Positions 8,939-16,866 of a stretch of DNA of 49,082 nucleotides are shown here, in pieces (position 1 is the stretch's first letter; each line of letters opens with the position of its first letter). Made by a program: the position numbers and the translations under genes. The notes under the pieces are model-generated. The model did no database searches. It was not told the origin of the DNA and worked only from the letters and a program-made list of their open reading frames with translations. Origin of the DNA: Flavobacterium araucananum (GTDB lineage: Bacteria > Bacteroidota > Bacteroidia > Flavobacteriales > Flavobacteriaceae); NCBI RefSeq assembly GCF_002222055.1, contig NZ_MUGS01000056.1:1-49082 (forward strand), in the 5' to 3' direction.

Positions 8939-9532
8939 ATGAAAAAAATTGCCCTAATCCTGTTGTTTTGTTTACAATTAATGTCTTGTGCATTCCCTTC
9001 TTATGTTTCTCAAGACAGAAAAATACAAACCGGATTAGACTTTCATAGTGGCAAATGGTTATTAAACACTATTGACGCCCCGTATCCCTCAGATGAGAAA
9101 TTGACTAAAATCGCTCTAAAGGATTTTACGAAACATTTGAAAAATAATTTAAGTTATGTACCTAAAACAAAAGGTATTTTATTACCCCGAAACATAACAT
9201 TTGATCCCACTAAAAAACAATTAACAGATCTAAAGGCTGGAACCAATTTTGATTATTTTATAAATGTAAAAGCCAAAGTTGTTAAAGAAGAAATTGGAGC
9301 AGTTGATTTTAGTACACACAATCACCGCGGTAAATCCTATAGAAATGAAGTAACGGTGATAGTCGAAATATATGATTTAAATAATTTAGAAATCATTTAT
9401 TCGCAAACGGTTAATGGTTCTGTTCAGATTGTTGAAAATTCAAATGATTTTTATATGGCAAAAACAACCGACGGATTGATTGTGGGAGCCTACAAAAAGA
9501 TCATGAAGGATATAAACAAAAAATCGATCTGA
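8939..9532 (+). CDS. Lipoprotein of unknown function
   Basis: 197 residues starting MKKIALILLFCLQLMSC, with lipobox LMSC and Cys17. The mature part contains KLTKIALKDFTKHLKNNL, FDYFINVKAKV and VTVIVEIYDLNNLEIIYSQ. This alternation of a helix and beta strands resembles small periplasmic lipoproteins that carry a conserved strand pair ending in a ligand-free core, but no family is recognised. Its start is 13 nt after a strong hairpin, and a canonical terminator follows the gene. It lies behind the 562-residue lipoprotein in the same orientation; joint function is only an inference from adjacency. Confidence 0.65.
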   Translation: MKKIALILLFCLQLMSCAFPSYVSQDRKIQTGLDFHSGKWLLNTIDAPYPSDEKLTKIALKDFTKHLKNNLSYVPKTKGILLPRNITFDPTKKQLTDLKAGTNFDYFINVKAKVVKEEIGAVDFSTHNHRGKSYRNEVTVIVEIYDLNNLEIIYSQTVNGSVQIVENSNDFYMAKTTDGLIVGAYKKIMKDINKKSI

Positions 9533-9579
9533 AAACATATCCTATAACTCTGTTATACATCTTTGAATCATAAAAAATG

Positions 9580-9604
9580 AAGCCCATTTATTTGGGCTTT
9601 TTTA
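9580..9604 (+). terminator. Rho-independent terminator
   Basis: A 7-bp stem (AAGCCCA / TGGGCTT) with a 6-nt loop is followed by a T run. It ends the lipoprotein transcript that stops at 9532. Confidence 0.85.
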
Positions 9605-9704
9605 ATATCAGAACTTTTTTCTTATAGTAAAGATGGCTATATTCGTTGCCATCAATTTTATTGATATTTTTACTTAGAATATTGTTTAAAACAAATAAAT
9701 CGTA

Positions 9705-10823
9705 ATGATTACAATTAGAGAAGCCAAGACAAAAAAGGAATTAACGGATTATATCAAATTTCCGTTTTCACTCTATAAAGACAATCCATATTGGGTTCCG
9801 CCTATTATTGCTGATGAATTAGAATCTTTTGATAAAACAAAAAATCCTGCTTTTGAGAACGCTGAAGCTTATTTTTATCTGGCATACAAGGACAATGAGA
9901 TTGTTGGCAGAATTACTGCGATTATCAATTGGTCTGAAGTAAACCATCAGCATAAGAAAAAAGTACGTTTTGGCTGGTTTGATGTAATTGATGACATCGA
10001 AGTTACCAAAGCTTTATTAGCTAAAGTATATGAATTAGGAAAACAAAACAATCTGGAACACGTAGAAGGTCCAATGGGATTTTCAAATTTAGATAAAGTT
10101 GGTGTTCTTACTGAGGGTTATGACCAAATGGGTACCATGATTACCTGGTACAATAATCCGTATTATGTAACTCATTTTGAGCAATTAGGCTTTCAGGTAG
10201 AGAAAGAGTATATCGAAAGTATTTTTCCGTTCTCGAATGTTAAACCGGAATTTTTCCTTAAAGCGCAGGAATTAATCAAAAAGAGGTATAATTTACGCTC
10301 GTTAACTTTTACCAAAACAAAAGACATTATGCCTCATGTAGACAAAATGTTTGATTTGTTTAATGACTCTTATGCCAGTCTATCGTCGTTTGTGGCGATT
10401 TCAGATGTTCAGAAAGATTATTTTAAAAAGAAATACATTAGTTTTATCAATCCTGAGTATATCAAATTTGTGGTAGATAAAGACGATAATCTCGTTGCTT
10501 TTAGTATTGTAATGCCTAGTTTTTCTGAAGCATTGCAAAAAGCAAAAGGAAAATTATTTCCGTTTGGATTTATTCATCTGCTAAGAGCCAGAAAAAAGAG
10601 CAAAGATGTAGTATTTTACCTTATTGGTGTTCATCCGGATTATCAAAACAAAGGTGTTACAGCAATTATATTCGATGAATATTTTAAAACTTTCTCGGAA
10701 AAAGGAATTAAAAATTGCATCAGAACTCCGGAATTAGCAGATAATACTGCTATTCATTTATTATGGAAAAACTTTGACCCGAAAGTGCACTGTCAAAGAA
10801 AAACATACTTAAAGTATCTTTAA
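9705..10823 (+). CDS. GNAT-type N-acetyltransferase family protein
   Basis: 372 residues, which is longer than a single GNAT domain. The C-terminal third contains an acetyl-CoA loop pattern (GVHPDYQNKGVTAIIFDEY, about residues 307-325) and a beta-alpha order consistent with GNAT folds. The N-terminal part (ITIREAKTKKELTDYIKFPF, DNPYWVPPI) matches a Bacteroidota family often annotated only as GNAT or hypothetical. The acyl acceptor is unknown. The gene stands alone, with a terminator upstream and an inverted repeat between it and the convergent lipoprotein gene. The start ATG at 9705 is supported by the conserved-looking first residues. Confidence 0.65.
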   Translation: MITIREAKTKKELTDYIKFPFSLYKDNPYWVPPIIADELESFDKTKNPAFENAEAYFYLAYKDNEIVGRITAIINWSEVNHQHKKKVRFGWFDVIDDIEVTKALLAKVYELGKQNNLEHVEGPMGFSNLDKVGVLTEGYDQMGTMITWYNNPYYVTHFEQLGFQVEKEYIESIFPFSNVKPEFFLKAQELIKKRYNLRSLTFTKTKDIMPHVDKMFDLFNDSYASLSSFVAISDVQKDYFKKKYISFINPEYIKFVVDKDDNLVAFSIVMPSFSEALQKAKGKLFPFGFIHLLRARKKSKDVVFYLIGVHPDYQNKGVTAIIFDEYFKTFSEKGIKNCIRTPELADNTAIHLLWKNFDPKVHCQRKTYLKYL

Positions 10824-10837
10824 AAAAGTTTGCAGTC

Positions 10838-10894
10838 TCAGTTTACAGTCTCAGTATTCAGTTTACTGTTAGCTGAGACTGTAAACTGAATACT
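10838..10894. repeat. CAGTCTCAGT-type inverted repeat, copy 1
   Basis: A 17-bp arm at 10838-10854 pairs exactly with 10873-10889. An alternative 14-bp pairing joins 10853-10866 to 10881-10894. It lies between the GNAT stop (10823) and the convergent lipoprotein stop (10906). Related sequences occur at 26724-26797 and 43240-43299, each within a few bases of a minus-strand stop codon. Confidence 0.8.
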
Positions 10895-10905
10895 GGAACT
10901 GAGAA

Positions 10906-11382
10906 CTATTCTACTTTACATGCTACTTTTGTCAGGACCATTTTTGGATCAAATTTCAATTTCTTTTTATCTTTAAAGGTTACTTTTCCGTTTGCTTCTG
11001 CAACATCAGTATAACCTTCAATAAAAGTATTTTCTCGCTGTAAAAAAGCAACTTCTCTAACAGAAGAAACTCCTTCTGACATAAAAGTATAATCTCCTAT
11101 TAGCGTATCCCCTTTCATATTTCCAATCAGGGTTCCTTCATTTTTATCTTTTCCGTACAACTTATAAGTCAGTTTTCCGTTTACTTCCTGATGCGAATTA
11201 ACGTTAAAACTCAATTCAACATTACTACTATCATTTGCGAAAGCATAACATTGGTCTCCTGATGGCTCTGCAACTTCGGCCTGTTTAGGAGGATTTGGAA
11301 CAATCTCTGGCGCAGGTGCTGTTTTTTTGCAAGACACAAAAACAACTAAAACTATTACTGTTATGGCTAATACTTTTTTCAT
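10906..11382 (-). CDS. Small lipoprotein of unknown function
   Basis: 158 residues with signal and lipobox VVFVSC (Cys18), then a Pro-rich linker (PAPEIVPNPPKQAEVAEP) and a compact beta-rich domain whose lines read GKLTYKLYGKDKNEGTLIG and GDTLIGDYTFMSEG. Two further cysteines (DQCYAF near 45, KVACKVE at the end) could form a disulfide. This layout is common in Flavobacterium lipoproteins of unknown role. It is a single gene on the minus strand; a bidirectional hairpin separates it from the PLP enzyme gene upstream. Confidence 0.65.
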   Translation of the reverse strand: MKKVLAITVIVLVVFVSCKKTAPAPEIVPNPPKQAEVAEPSGDQCYAFANDSSNVELSFNVNSHQEVNGKLTYKLYGKDKNEGTLIGNMKGDTLIGDYTFMSEGVSSVREVAFLQRENTFIEGYTDVAEANGKVTFKDKKKLKFDPKMVLTKVACKVE

Positions 11383-11430
11383 ACTATTTCTTTTTTACTG
11401 TGGTTTAGAACTATAAATTTAATAGAAATA

Positions 11431-11465
11431 AAAAAAATCCATTCGCATAACGAATGGATTTTTTT
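11431..11465. terminator. Bidirectional hairpin terminator
   Basis: A stem of A7 plus ATCCATTCG against CGAATGGAT plus T7, with a 5-nt loop (cataa). It lies 38 nt past the stop of the minus-strand PLP enzyme gene and ends its transcript. Confidence 0.85.
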
Positions 11466-11503
11466 ATATAATTCCCATATTCAGGAATTTATTCATCAAG
11501 AAA

Positions 11504-12766
11504 TTAAGCGTCTAAATCAACTTTTGTTCTGCTTGCAATTTCTTTATAAGTTCCGTTTTCTAATTTTTCACGAATTGCTTCAAATGCAACCAACGTTTCA
11601 TCAATATCACCTAAAGTGTGTGATGTTGTTGGAATCATTCTTAACAAAATAATTCCTTTCGGGATTACCGGATAAATTACGATAGACAAGAAAATACCGT
11701 AGTTTTCTCTTAAATCGTTTACCATAACCATTGCCTCAGGAACACTTCCTTCTAGATATACCGGTGTTACACAAGTATTTGTATCTCCAATATTAAAATT
11801 TCTGGAACGTAATCCGTTTTGTAATGCATTTACATTTTCCCAAAGTTTATCTTTCAATTCAGGATGATTACGCAATAACTCTAAACGTTTCAAAGATCCA
11901 ATTGTTTGAATCATTGGTAATGCTTTTGCAAACATTTGAGAACGTAAATTGTATTTTAAGTAATCTATAATATCTTGATCAGCGGCTAAAAAAGCACCAA
12001 TATTAGCCATTGATTTTGCAAATGTCGAGAAATAAACGTCAATACCATCCTGAACTCCCTGCTCCTCACCTGCTCCGGCTCCTGTTTTACCAAGTGTACC
12101 AAAACCGTGTGCATCATCTACCAGTAAACGGAAATTATATTTTTCTTTTAAGGCTACAATTTCTTTCAGTTTACCTTGTTGTCCTCGCATTCCAAAAACA
12201 CCTTCAGTAATAAATAAAATTCCACCACCTGTTTCTGTAGCCATTTTTGTAGCACGTTGCAGGTTTTTTTCCATACTTTCGAGATCGTTGTGTTTGTAAG
12301 TAAAACGTTTACCCATGTGCAAACGAACACCATCAATAATACAAGCGTGAGAATCTACATCGTATACAATAATATCATTTTTAGTTACCAAAGCATCAAT
12401 AGTAGACACCATTCCCTGATAACCAAAATTCAATAAATATGCCGCCGGTTTCATTACAAACTCAGCTAATTCTTTTTCTAATTGTTCATGATATTTTGTG
12501 TGCCCTGACATCATACGAGCTCCCATTGGGTAAGCTGCTCCAAACTCTGTTGCTGCATCAATATCTGCCTGACGAACTTCAGGATGATTTGCAAGACCTA
12601 AATAGTCATTCAAACTCCAATTTAAAATATCTTTTCCACCAAATTTCATTCTTGGACCAAGTTCTCCTTCTAATTTAGGGAATACAAAATACCCCTCAGC
12701 TTGTGAAGCCCATTTTCCTAATGGCCCTTTATTGTTCTGAATTCTTTCGAATAAATCTTTTACCAT
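11504..12766 (-). CDS. PLP-dependent alpha-oxoamine synthase family enzyme (serine palmitoyltransferase / cysteate acyltransferase / AONS-like)
   Basis: 420 residues from the ATG at 12766 (MVKDLFERIQ). A longer reading from 12877 adds an unlikely leader and crosses the promoter. The family signature is complete: His140 (YDVDSHACIID) for cofactor stacking, Asp217 and His220 (LVDDAHGFG), and the PLP lysine Lys251 (STFAKSM). Alpha-oxoamine synthases condense an acyl-CoA or acyl-ACP with an amino acid with loss of CO2. Bacteroidota use members for sphingolipids (serine) and, in flavobacteria, for sulfonolipids (cysteate). No biotin genes are nearby, so a lipid role is preferred, but substrate choice is inference. 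Confidence 0.75.
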   Translation of the reverse strand: MVKDLFERIQNNKGPLGKWASQAEGYFVFPKLEGELGPRMKFGGKDILNWSLNDYLGLANHPEVRQADIDAATEFGAAYPMGARMMSGHTKYHEQLEKELAEFVMKPAAYLLNFGYQGMVSTIDALVTKNDIIVYDVDSHACIIDGVRLHMGKRFTYKHNDLESMEKNLQRATKMATETGGGILFITEGVFGMRGQQGKLKEIVALKEKYNFRLLVDDAHGFGTLGKTGAGAGEEQGVQDGIDVYFSTFAKSMANIGAFLAADQDIIDYLKYNLRSQMFAKALPMIQTIGSLKRLELLRNHPELKDKLWENVNALQNGLRSRNFNIGDTNTCVTPVYLEGSVPEAMVMVNDLRENYGIFLSIVIYPVIPKGIILLRMIPTTSHTLGDIDETLVAFEAIREKLENGTYKEIASRTKVDLDA

Positions 12767-12806
12767 AAATATATTTTGAAGTAATAATTTTAATTTATAC
12801 AGGGTG

Positions 12807-12814
12807 CAAAAATA
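12807..12814 (-). promoter_or_regulatory. -7 promoter element (TATTTTTG, minus strand)
   Basis: The minus strand reads TATTTTTGCACCC, an exact TAnnTTTG, about 40 nt upstream of the ATG at 12766. Its position supports that start over the one at 12877. Confidence 0.5.
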
Positions 12815-12998
12815 ATGATTATTATTCGAAAATTGGGTTAGGCATTTATTTTTCTTAAAAAATATCCCGAATCTCAATATCCAAAAGGTCTTACCTTAAT
12901 ATCTATCCCCTGTTTAACCAGATTAAACTACTGTAAAAAAAGCTAAACAACTTAAAATCAACAATAAATTATAAGTAAAATATGACTTTTATCATAAT

Positions 12999-13018
12999 AA
13001 AAGATAGTTTAGTCTTTT
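12999..13018. promoter_or_regulatory. Shared palindromic operator, nirK copy
   Basis: The sequence AAAAGATAGTTTAGTCTTTT has 7-bp complementary arms, TAAAAGA (12998-13004) and TCTTTTA (13013-13019), around an 8-bp centre. Near-identical sites precede the RIC gene (16795-16814) and rrf2 (17907-17926). Consensus: AAAAGAYA-N4-TRTCTTTT. It ends 43 nt before the nirK ATG. The centre TAGTTTAG is one base from a -7 element, so binding would cover the promoter. It is a likely target of the neighbouring Rrf2 regulator. Confidence 0.7.
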
Positions 13019-13061
13019 ATTTTTACCCTAGATTTTAAAACTAAAATGAAACCAATTTATT

Positions 13062-14510
13062 ATGAAAAAGAATTATAATGTCTCGATTAAAGCAATAAGA
13101 ATTATCTGTTTTTGCATTGTAATGATGCTTTTAGGCAGCTGCAAAAAAGAAGAGAAATCAGGTAATTATACTGATATTATGACCGAAGGAGAAATGGTCG
13201 CTGTACTTACTGCACCACCAATGGTACCTAAACCTGTAGGTAACAGAACGGCGATGAAGCTAAAGGTAAATATGGAAATTAAAGAACAGGAAGGTACAAT
13301 GACCGATGGTGTAAAATATACGTATTGGACATTTGGAGGATCTGTACCCGGCAGTTTTATCAGAACCCGTGTTGGTGATGAAGTCGAATTTCACTTAAAA
13401 AACCATCCTGATAATAAACTACCCCATAATATAGATTTACATGCTGTTACTGGTCCCGGCGGTGGTGCAACATCGTCATTGGTCGCTCCGGGACATGAAA
13501 AAGTATTTAGCTTTAAGGTAATTAATCCGGGCTTGTATGTTTATCATTGTGCGACTGCTCCTGTAGGAATGCATATTGCAAATGGTATGTACGGTTTAAT
13601 TTTGGTCGAACCGGAGGGCGGACTTCCTCCTGTTGATAAGGAATACTACGTAATGCAGGGCGATTTTTATACCCAGGGCGAATATGGAGCCAAAGGCCTA
13701 CAGCCTTTTGATATGAATAAAGCCATTAAAGAAACTCCTGATTATGTAGTTTTTAACGGAAAAGTTGGTTCACTGACCAACGGAAATGAACTAACTGCAA
13801 AAGTGGGCGAAACGGTTCGTTTATTTGTAGGGAACGGTGGTCCAAATCTGGTTTCTTCTTTTCATGTTATTGGCGAAATCTTTGATCATGTTCATGTAGA
13901 AGGTGGTGCACTTATCAACGAAAATGTTCAAACTACCTTAATTCCTGCCGGTGGTGCTGCAATTGTAGACTTTAAAGTAGAAACACCCGGAAATTTCATC
14001 CTTGTTGATCACTCTATATTCAGAGCTTTTAATAAAGGTGCTTTAGGAATACTAAAAGTCGAAGGTGCTGAAAATAAAAACATTTATTCCGGAACTATAC
14101 AGGAAGGAATTTATCTTCCTGAAGGTGGAACAATCCAGAAAATGCCTGATAATGGTGTCGCTAAAGTAGCCACTCCTAAAAGAACTGCAGCAGAAAGGGT
14201 AATAATTGGAAAAGAAATTTTTGGCACAACCTGTTTCGCCTGTCATCAATCTGAAGGACAAGGCATACCGAATGCTTTCCCTCCTCTTGCCAAATCAGAT
14301 TATCTAAATGCAGACCCCAAACGAGCTATCAAAACAATCTTGCATGGTTTAAGCGGTGAAGTTACTGTAAATGGCAAAAAATACAATAATATTATGCCCG
14401 GTCAGAATTTATCTGACGACGAAATTGCGAATGTTATGACCTATATCTATAACAGTTGGGGAAATAATAAAACGGTTGTAACACCAGAAATGGTAAAAGC
14501 ACAACGCTAA
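13062..14510 (+). CDS. nirK: Copper-containing nitrite reductase with C-terminal cytochrome c domain
   Basis: 482 residues, a lipoprotein (lipobox LLGSC, Cys27) with two cupredoxin domains and a fused class I cytochrome c domain. Type 1 copper ligands are His122, Cys163, His171 and Met176. Type 2 ligands are His127, His162 and His317. The catalytic pair is Asp125 (PHNIDLH) and His268 (SSFHVIG). The haem motif is CFACH at 391-395 with a likely axial Met445 (NIMPGQ). It reduces nitrite to nitric oxide in the periplasm; the haem domain probably takes electrons from a small carrier such as the azurin encoded nearby. It is the first gene of a three-gene operon with a SUMF1-like protein (10 nt gap) and a SCO protein. 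An operator palindrome precedes it. All catalytic residues are present. Confidence 0.95.
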   Translation: MKKNYNVSIKAIRIICFCIVMMLLGSCKKEEKSGNYTDIMTEGEMVAVLTAPPMVPKPVGNRTAMKLKVNMEIKEQEGTMTDGVKYTYWTFGGSVPGSFIRTRVGDEVEFHLKNHPDNKLPHNIDLHAVTGPGGGATSSLVAPGHEKVFSFKVINPGLYVYHCATAPVGMHIANGMYGLILVEPEGGLPPVDKEYYVMQGDFYTQGEYGAKGLQPFDMNKAIKETPDYVVFNGKVGSLTNGNELTAKVGETVRLFVGNGGPNLVSSFHVIGEIFDHVHVEGGALINENVQTTLIPAGGAAIVDFKVETPGNFILVDHSIFRAFNKGALGILKVEGAENKNIYSGTIQEGIYLPEGGTIQKMPDNGVAKVATPKRTAAERVIIGKEIFGTTCFACHQSEGQGIPNAFPPLAKSDYLNADPKRAIKTILHGLSGEVTVNGKKYNNIMPGQNLSDDEIANVMTYIYNSWGNNKTVVTPEMVKAQR

Positions 14511-14520
14511 AGATACAACT

Positions 14521-15288
14521 ATGCAAAAAAGCATTTTTATGCTGGTTTTCTTCCTGCAAATAACATTTGTGAGCACACAGGAAACTAAAATGGTTCTGAT
14601 ACAAGAGGGCTCTTTTATCCCTCTTTACGGAGCCGTAACAAAAAAACCAGTGTTTGTAAAACCCTTTTATATTGATATTTATCCGGTTACGAATGCTGAT
14701 TATCTGACTTTTGTCAAAAAAAAATCAGACTATCGTAAAACTAAAATAAAAGGAATTTATGCAGACAAAAGCTATCTGTTTTACTGGAAAAGTGATTTAG
14801 ATTTCGGGAATGTAAACCCTAAATCTCCTGTAACAAGTGTTTCGTGGTTTGCAGCCAAAAAATATTGCGAATGTCAGGGAAAGCGATTGTCTACAATGGA
14901 GGAATGGGAATATGTTGCGATGGCTGATGAAAAAAAAATCGATGCCCGAACCAAAGCCGAATTCAATAAATATATCTTGTCCTGGTATGAAAAATCAAAG
15001 ACTTATGAGAATCAAATTGGGAAGACTTTCAAAAATTACTGGGGAGTTTATGACCTGCATGGTTTAGTTTGGGAATGGACTTCTGACTTTAACAGCATTT
15101 TTTTATCAGGAGAATCCAGAAAGGATAAGAGCGAAGATAAAAACCTGTTTTGTGGCGCTGCATCTGTCAATGCTACAGATCTTATGGATTATGCCGCTTT
15201 TATGCGATACGCTTTCAGAGGCAGTCTTAAAGCCCAATATTCGACACGCAATCTTGGTTTTAGATGTGCGGGTACAACAAAACCATAA
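14521..15288 (+). CDS. SUMF1/FGE-fold protein, probably non-catalytic, in the nirK operon
   Basis: 255 residues with a short N-terminal signal and then a formylglycine-generating-enzyme fold: MVLIQEGSFIPL, VKPFYIDIYPVTNADYLTFV, PVTSVSWFAAKKYCECQGKR, LSTMEEWEYVA, GLVWEWTSDF and the closing NLGFRCAG. The two active-site cysteines of formylglycine-generating enzymes, expected in the stretch after the Trp-Glu-Trp motif, are absent; that stretch reads FCGAASVNATDLMDYAAF. It therefore should not make formylglycine. It starts 10 nt after nirK and precedes a copper chaperone gene, so an accessory or maturation role for NirK is the best inference. The fold assignment is firm; the role is not. Confidence 0.75.
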   Translation: MQKSIFMLVFFLQITFVSTQETKMVLIQEGSFIPLYGAVTKKPVFVKPFYIDIYPVTNADYLTFVKKKSDYRKTKIKGIYADKSYLFYWKSDLDFGNVNPKSPVTSVSWFAAKKYCECQGKRLSTMEEWEYVAMADEKKIDARTKAEFNKYILSWYEKSKTYENQIGKTFKNYWGVYDLHGLVWEWTSDFNSIFLSGESRKDKSEDKNLFCGAASVNATDLMDYAAFMRYAFRGSLKAQYSTRNLGFRCAGTTKP

Positions 15289-15305
15289 TTTTTAAATTAC
15301 TGAAA

Positions 15306-15905
15306 ATGAAAAAAATAATATGCACAATTTTTATATTGGCGCTGAGTCTGCAAAGTTGCAAAGACACCAAAACTACCACGATTGTAAAACCAAAAGAAAA
15401 ACCAATTACGGATTTATCGATCTACAATCTTCCATCAAAATGGACCAATCAGGAGGGTAAAGATCTTGAACTAAAAAGCCTGAAAGGAAATGTGCTGGTC
15501 ATGGTTATGATTTATACTTCATGCAAAGCAGCTTGCCCGAGATTAATAGCAGATATGAGAGCTATTGAAGGAAAACTGGATCAAAAAACTAAAAAAAATG
15601 TAAAACTTATTTTAGTAAGTATTGATCCTGTAACAGATACTCCGCAAAAATTAAAAGCATTTGCGATAACCAATAAAATGAATCAGGAACCTTGGATTTT
15701 TCTGCGTTCTACGGAAGAAAATACCAGAGAATTTGCAGCAATTTTAGCCGTCAATTACAAGGAAATATCTCCTATGGAGTTTTCGCATTCAAATATTATA
15801 AGCGTTTTCAATACTGATGGAGAATTAGTCTACCAACAAGAAGGATTAGGTGTAAATAATGACAAAACCATTGAGACAATAAATCTGGAAGCTCAAAAAA
15901 TTTAA
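15306..15905 (+). CDS. SCO1/SenC family copper chaperone (lipoprotein)
   Basis: 199 residues from the ATG at 15306 (MKKIICTIFILALSLQSC, Cys18 lipidated). A start at 15264 would overlap the previous gene and lose the signal. The thioredoxin-like SCO core has the copper motif CKAAC (in YTSCKAACPRL) and the distal His in MEFSHSNI. SCO proteins deliver Cu(I) or reduce cysteines at copper sites, classically CuA of cytochrome oxidase. Here the gene closes the nirK operon, 17 nt after the SUMF1-like gene, so loading of the NirK copper sites is likely. A terminator follows directly. Confidence 0.9.
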   Translation: MKKIICTIFILALSLQSCKDTKTTTIVKPKEKPITDLSIYNLPSKWTNQEGKDLELKSLKGNVLVMVMIYTSCKAACPRLIADMRAIEGKLDQKTKKNVKLILVSIDPVTDTPQKLKAFAITNKMNQEPWIFLRSTEENTREFAAILAVNYKEISPMEFSHSNIISVFNTDGELVYQQEGLGVNNDKTIETINLEAQKI

Positions 15906-15921
15906 ATAGGTTGATTAGTAG

Positions 15922-15961
15922 AAAAGCAAGAGCGAATTTTAAGTAAGGGTCTCTTGCTTTT
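15922..15961 (+). terminator. Terminator of the nirK operon
   Basis: AAAAGCAAGAG pairs with CTCTTGCTTTT (11 bp), followed by T-rich sequence, 16 nt after the SCO stop. Confidence 0.85.
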
Positions 15962-15978
15962 TGTTTCTCTTCAAATAA

Positions 15979-16022
15979 AAATGCACCAACACTAATCTTT
16001 TTTTGATTGTGCCGGTGCATTT
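15979..16022 (-). terminator. Terminator of the RIC gene
   Basis: AAATGCACC (15979-15987) pairs with GGTGCATTT (16014-16022), with an inner ATC/GAT pairing. On the minus strand it is followed by TTTTATTTG. It lies 16 nt past the RIC stop and is convergent with the nirK operon terminator. Confidence 0.8.
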
Positions 16023-16038
16023 ATTCTACGATAGTATT

Positions 16039-16761
16039 TTAAGCAAATTCTTTTTCCAGAATAACGGCTTTATTAAAAAGTATATTATTCTCCAGATGAA
16101 TGTGTTTATGCAAATCTTCTTCAAATTCTTTAAGCATTGCAAACGCTACTTTATAAGTAGTACAACCATCACTAGGTGGAGTGTAATTATTGGTTAAACT
16201 TGCAATTTCTCTGTAACGATCCCCTTCATTATCATGTTCGTGCATCATCATCGCAATTGGGTTAGATACTGTACCAAAAGACGGCTGGGATAAAACCCCA
16301 TCTTCTTGTTTTGTTTTTACCATTCTTTTTATGAAAGGAAACAAGATCAATTCTTCTTTTTTCATGTGTTGCGCCAATTCTTCTGCACCTGCCGTAAAAA
16401 GCTCATTTACCTTAAACAATTCCGGATGAGCAGCTCCATGAACTTTACATAGCTTATCCAGAAACTGAGTCAGGATAATTGTTTTATCCTCGACATAACG
16501 ATGGTGCGTTTTTTCGATATAATCTACCATTAAGTCCAAAGGCCACGAATTAAAATCTACACCATTATTATTTTCAGATTCTAAAACATCATTCAAATTT
16601 TGTAACAAAGTATCCGGATCAATATTTTGCTTTTCGCAAACTTCGTTTAATGTTCTGTTTCCTTTGCAACAAAAATCAATTTGATATTTTGTAAATACGC
16701 CTGCTGTTCTAAAATCCTGTGCTACAAAAGAGCCAATTGTTTTATTCTTTAAATTTTCCAT
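16039..16761 (-). CDS. Di-iron repair protein RIC (ScdA/YtfE family)
   Basis: 240 residues. The N-terminal ScdA_N domain (about 1-60) has the double cysteine DFCCKGNRTLNEVCEK. The following four-helix hemerythrin-like domain carries histidine motifs KTHHRY, KVHGAAHPE, MMHEHDNEGDR and DLHKHIHLEN that bind a di-iron centre. RIC proteins restore iron-sulfur clusters damaged by nitric oxide or oxidants in the cytoplasm. The gene has its own promoter region with the shared operator 33 nt upstream of the ATG, so it should respond with nirK and rrf2. The length matches the family. Confidence 0.92.
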   Translation of the reverse strand: MENLKNKTIGSFVAQDFRTAGVFTKYQIDFCCKGNRTLNEVCEKQNIDPDTLLQNLNDVLESENNNGVDFNSWPLDLMVDYIEKTHHRYVEDKTIILTQFLDKLCKVHGAAHPELFKVNELFTAGAEELAQHMKKEELILFPFIKRMVKTKQEDGVLSQPSFGTVSNPIAMMMHEHDNEGDRYREIASLTNNYTPPSDGCTTYKVAFAMLKEFEEDLHKHIHLENNILFNKAVILEKEFA

Positions 16762-16794
16762 CTTATTAAAATTAATTATGATTTGACTTATAAT

Positions 16795-16814
16795 AAAAGA
16801 TATTTTTGTCTTTT
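16795..16814. promoter_or_regulatory. Shared palindromic operator, RIC copy
   Basis: AAAAGATATTTTTGTCTTTT, with arms TAAAAGA (16794-16800) and TCTTTTA (16809-16815). This is the best match to the consensus AAAAGAYA-N4-TRTCTTTT. It lies 33 nt upstream of the RIC start and after the azurin terminator, so it belongs to RIC alone. Confidence 0.75.
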
Positions 16815-16824
16815 ATTGTGTTAT

Positions 16825-16861
16825 TAAAAAACTCTAATACCTAAAAACAGCATTAGAGTTT
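16825..16861 (-). terminator. Terminator of the rrf2-azurin transcript
   Basis: A 10-bp stem, AAACTCTAAT (16829-16838) with ATTAGAGTTT (16852-16861), and a 13-nt loop. A T run follows on the minus strand. It lies six bases past the azurin stop. Confidence 0.85.
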
Positions 16862-16866
16862 GTCCC

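Noticed and set aside
12767..12877. A longer N terminus for the PLP enzyme.
   Set aside because: The extra residues are not family-like and the region holds a -7 promoter box on the same strand.
16801..16808. An exact -7 box (TATTTTTG, plus strand) inside the RIC operator.
   Set aside because: It points towards the 3' end of the azurin gene, with no plus-strand gene to serve, so it is probably a by-product of the AT-rich palindrome.
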